Positions 61,941 through 64,000 of a stretch of 64,000 bases of DNA are shown here, in pieces. Position numbers and translations under genes: made by a program. The notes beneath the pieces were generated by a model that was not told where the DNA came from, did not search any database, and worked only from the letters and a program-made list of their open reading frames with translations. Position 1 is the first letter of the stretch; the number at the start of each line of letters is the position of its first letter. Where the stretch lies: contig CP181261.1 of NCBI GenBank assembly GCA_047833665.1, positions 806,001 through 870,000 of the forward strand, written 5' to 3'. Source of the stretch: Caproicibacter sp047833665. GTDB taxonomy: Bacteria; Bacillota; Clostridia; Oscillospirales; Acutalibacteraceae.

Positions 61941-61956
61941 AAGTAATGTTGCAATA

Positions 61957-62010
61957 GGGGCCGGCAGGCATTTTATTAGCCATATAGTCCAATAAAATGT
62001 CCGCAGGCCC
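61957..62010. repeat. Head-to-head IS3-L right ends (54-bp palindrome)
   Basis: GGGCC..CAGGCATTTTATT faces AATAAAATGTCCGCAGGCCC: two inverted IS3-L right termini with a 13-base centre (AGCCATATAGTCC) and no transposase. May form a hairpin downstream of the cupin gene. Confidence 0.7.
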
Positions 62011-62083
62011 AACCTACATTTATAATACCCTCAGAACTCAAGAGAAAATCTACCTGATTTTCTCCCCTCATTCGGCTTATAAA

Positions 62084-62914
62084 TTATTGCAGGCAAATCC
62101 GATCTCCAACTGCTCCCAAGAGGCAACGTTCCCCCAGTGCTTGTTTTAGCTGTGCGGCTGCATAAATCCCCGTGCAGTGCAGAGGAACAATCATTTCTAA
62201 ATCAGACTGAATAAAATATTCCATTGTTTTTTGCATCCGTTCTTCGGATTCATCGTTTAAGTGCATACCTGCGGCCAAAAAACGAATTTTTTTGCCAGGA
62301 AAGCATGCCCTCACATGTTCCACGCAGTTGACAACTCCCCTATGACTGCATCCGGAAAATACGGCAAGACCATTCCCGTCCTTTACTACGAGGATCTGTT
62401 CATCTTCCATCTGATCTGGCACCCGCTGCATGTTTTTCTCTGTAAAAAAACATTTCTGCACCGCTTCAAAGGAATTGTAACTTCTAATATTTCCAAGAGT
62501 CCAGACCCCGGGGAGAATTTCAAACTTTCCCTCTGTGCTGGCTATACGACTTACCGATTCCGGGGTATCACCCGGCTTCCACTGCATACCGATATCCCGA
62601 TATGCTCCGCTTTTATCGCGTGTGAATTTTTTCTGAAATGCCTGCGGCGTGACAAAAACCATCGCGTTGCTATTTTTAAAAGGGAAATACTGAAGTCCGC
62701 CACAGTGATCATAATGCCCATGACTCAAAACGACTGCATCCGCGGATTCCGGTTTCACCCCAACAATTTTAGCGTTTTTCAGCCATACATCCGTCTGACC
62801 CGTATCAAACAGGATTTTCATTCCATTTCTTTCAATCCAGAGTGAAAGTCCGTGTTCAGCCAACAATCGGCTGCGCCTAGCATAGTTATCACATAAAATC
62901 CGCATTTGCAGCAT
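62084..62914 (-). CDS. MBL-fold metallo-hydrolase
   Basis: 276 residues. Metallo-beta-lactamase fold: VVLSHGHYDHCGGL supplies the HxHxDH metal motif, further ligands in SGCSHRGVVNCVEHV and the C-terminal IVPLHCTG. Early ILFDTGQTDVWLKNA. It belongs to the class annotated as dihydropteridine/methanopterin-synthesis-related or flavin-independent MBL hydrolases; the true substrate is unknown. GGAGGGGGAG site upstream of the ATG. Confidence 0.88.
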   Translation of the reverse strand: MLQMRILCDNYARRSRLLAEHGLSLWIERNGMKILFDTGQTDVWLKNAKIVGVKPESADAVVLSHGHYDHCGGLQYFPFKNSNAMVFVTPQAFQKKFTRDKSGAYRDIGMQWKPGDTPESVSRIASTEGKFEILPGVWTLGNIRSYNSFEAVQKCFFTEKNMQRVPDQMEDEQILVVKDGNGLAVFSGCSHRGVVNCVEHVRACFPGKKIRFLAAGMHLNDESEERMQKTMEYFIQSDLEMIVPLHCTGIYAAAQLKQALGERCLLGAVGDRICLQ

Positions 62915-62994
62915 GTCCGCAACTCCCCCTCCAACGCTCGGATTTTCTTTTTATTTATTATTATACCGAATCTATTTTGACTTTTCTACATAAT

Positions 62995-64000
62995 TTAATC
63001 GGAATAAGCCTTTTTTTCAGCAACCGACAAGAGATTCGCAAATTGTCGCTCCGGCATGGGAGGAGAGAAGTAGTAACCTTGTGCTGCGGTACAATGGATC
63101 TTTCTTAAAAATTCCAGATGCTCCCGCGTCTCTACTCCCTCAGCAATAACATCCATATGCAGTTTGCCGGCTAAATCAATCACCGAAGAAATAATCGCTC
63201 TGCCGCGCCTGCCGGCATCGAATCCATTTAAAAATTCCCGGTCAAGTTTCAGTGAACGTGCAGGAATATCATACAGAGTTTTCAGTGAGGAATACGCAGA
63301 CCCAAAATCATCGATTGAAAGGGAAAATCCTGCGCTGACCAACTTATGCAAAGACTCTTTCAAAACCGGCTCATTCTGCGCAAATGCGCTTTCCGTCACC
63401 TCCAACTCCAAAAGATGAACCGAAATACCATATCTTGACGCTTCCTTGCGGTATTCCTCCGCAACGGATGGGTGCAGCAAATTCACGCGCGACAGATTGA
63501 CAGAAATCGGAACTGGTTTTCTTCCTTCATCCGTCCACTTGCGGATATCTCTGCACACCTGCCGAAAAATATAGCGATCCAGTTTCGCTATTTTCCCTTT
63601 TCGTTCAAATACCGGGATAAATTCACCAGGCGGCACGAGGGTATCGTCATCTGTTTTCCAACGGACTAAAGCCTCAGCACCACACAACGTTTCATCAGCA
63701 ACCGAATATTTGGGCTGGTAATAAACAACGAATTCTTTGTTTTTCATGGCAGGCTCCAAGCGGTCCTCCATGTTTTTTAATGTCATTTCCCGGATTCTAG
63801 ATTGTTCATCATAAAAAGAAACCGGGAGATTGTCCATTTTAACCCCGGCCTTTAACGCAAAAGCGGCATGGCAAATCAGCTTGTGCAAATCCGGATTTGA
63901 GCAAGATGGACATTCGCATACTCCGAATGCAGGTGCCATTTTATAATGGATACCGTAAAATTCAACGGTATTCTCAAGTTCAGAACAAATTCTTTTAATC
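62995..64000 (-). CDS. EAL-domain cyclic-di-GMP phosphodiesterase, 5' end outside window
   Basis: The frame stays open to the window edge (ICSELENTVEFYGIHYKMAPAFGV), so the N-terminus is missing. That part resembles the end of a degenerate GGDEF or sensor domain (LHKLICHAAFALKAGVK). The EAL domain has the signature CGAEALVRW, metal/catalytic residues in NLSR, ELEVTES, SIDDFGSAYSSL, LKLDREF and AEGVET, all present, so c-di-GMP hydrolysis is expected. It ends in QGYYFSPPMPERQFANLL, typical for the fold. Confidence 0.9.
   Translation of the reverse strand, partial: IKRICSELENTVEFYGIHYKMAPAFGVCECPSCSNPDLHKLICHAAFALKAGVKMDNLPVSFYDEQSRIREMTLKNMEDRLEPAMKNKEFVVYYQPKYSVADETLCGAEALVRWKTDDDTLVPPGEFIPVFERKGKIAKLDRYIFRQVCRDIRKWTDEGRKPVPISVNLSRVNLLHPSVAEEYRKEASRYGISVHLLELEVTESAFAQNEPVLKESLHKLVSAGFSLSIDDFGSAYSSLKTLYDIPARSLKLDREFLNGFDAGRRGRAIISSVIDLAGKLHMDVIAEGVETREHLEFLRKIHCTAAQGYYFSPPMPERQFANLLSVAEKKAYSD

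Overview
The window looks like chromosome of a low-GC Gram-positive bacterium, probably an anaerobic Clostridia/Oscillospiraceae-type Firmicute. The signs are AGGAGG-type ribosome binding sites, a glmS self-cleaving ribozyme, a BglG-type mannitol regulator, a lactococcin-972-like locus, MocR and WYL regulators, and many IS elements typical of gut or fermenter Clostridia. No rRNA, tRNA or CRISPR array was recognised.

Layout. 1-3.4 kb: the distal end of a Tn7-like element, with the C-terminus of a TnsD/TniQ-type target selector, a two-gene cargo (a hypothetical protein plus a DUF4935-like PIN protein), and two convergent arrays of about 20-bp transposase-site-like repeats, lying downstream of glmS. 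3.6-5.8 kb: glmS with its ribozyme and promoter. 5.9-13.4 kb: a mannitol PTS operon (mtlA, mtlR, mtlF, mtlD) ending with its own HPr and Enzyme I genes. 13.4-17.6 kb: an IS graveyard that cut off an AraC-type gene. 17.7-20.2 kb: two GYF_2-domain membrane proteins and a WYL regulator. 20.5-25 kb: a lactococcin-972-type bacteriocin locus (LytTR regulator, frameshifted bacteriocin, large permease, ATPase). 25-29.5 kb: nested IS481/IS256 debris, a PII protein, a PotA-like ATPase truncated by IS481, and an IS30. 29.6-37.4 kb: a MocR regulator divergent from a permease / OCD-like / multi-subunit flavin-iron-sulfur oxidase operon, apparently for an amine or opine-like compound. 37.6-44.3 kb: a LysR-metNIQ-GlcD-aminotransferase operon on the minus strand. 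It is preceded by a strong promoter, a tiny Met/Cys-rich ORF and an intrinsic terminator, which together look like a leader-peptide attenuator. 44.3-45.8 kb: IS remnants and a dead ABC ATPase. 45.8-60.6 kb: a LacI-controlled starch/cyclodextrin operon (lipoprotein, cyclomaltodextrinase-like GH13, sugar ABC importer) whose last gene, a cyclodextrin glucanotransferase (CGTase), is broken by three separate IS insertions, one carrying a nested fourth. 61.4-64 kb: a cupin, an MBL-fold hydrolase and an EAL-domain protein running off the edge.

How the genes work together. The starch locus would make cyclodextrins/maltodextrins outside the cell, import them and hydrolyse them inside, but the secreted first step is lost. 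The met-type operon could import a methionine-like amino or hydroxy acid, oxidise it to the 2-keto acid and transaminate it. Insertion junctions with matching target duplications allow the CGTase reading frame and the IS nesting order to be reconstructed base by base.

The most promising undescribed items are the putative Met/Cys leader attenuator (44.0-44.3 kb), the Tn7-like cargo pair and unusual end arrays (0.6-3.4 kb), a covarying hairpin repeated in three IS256-type remnants, and a 26-bp target duplication around an IS481-family element.
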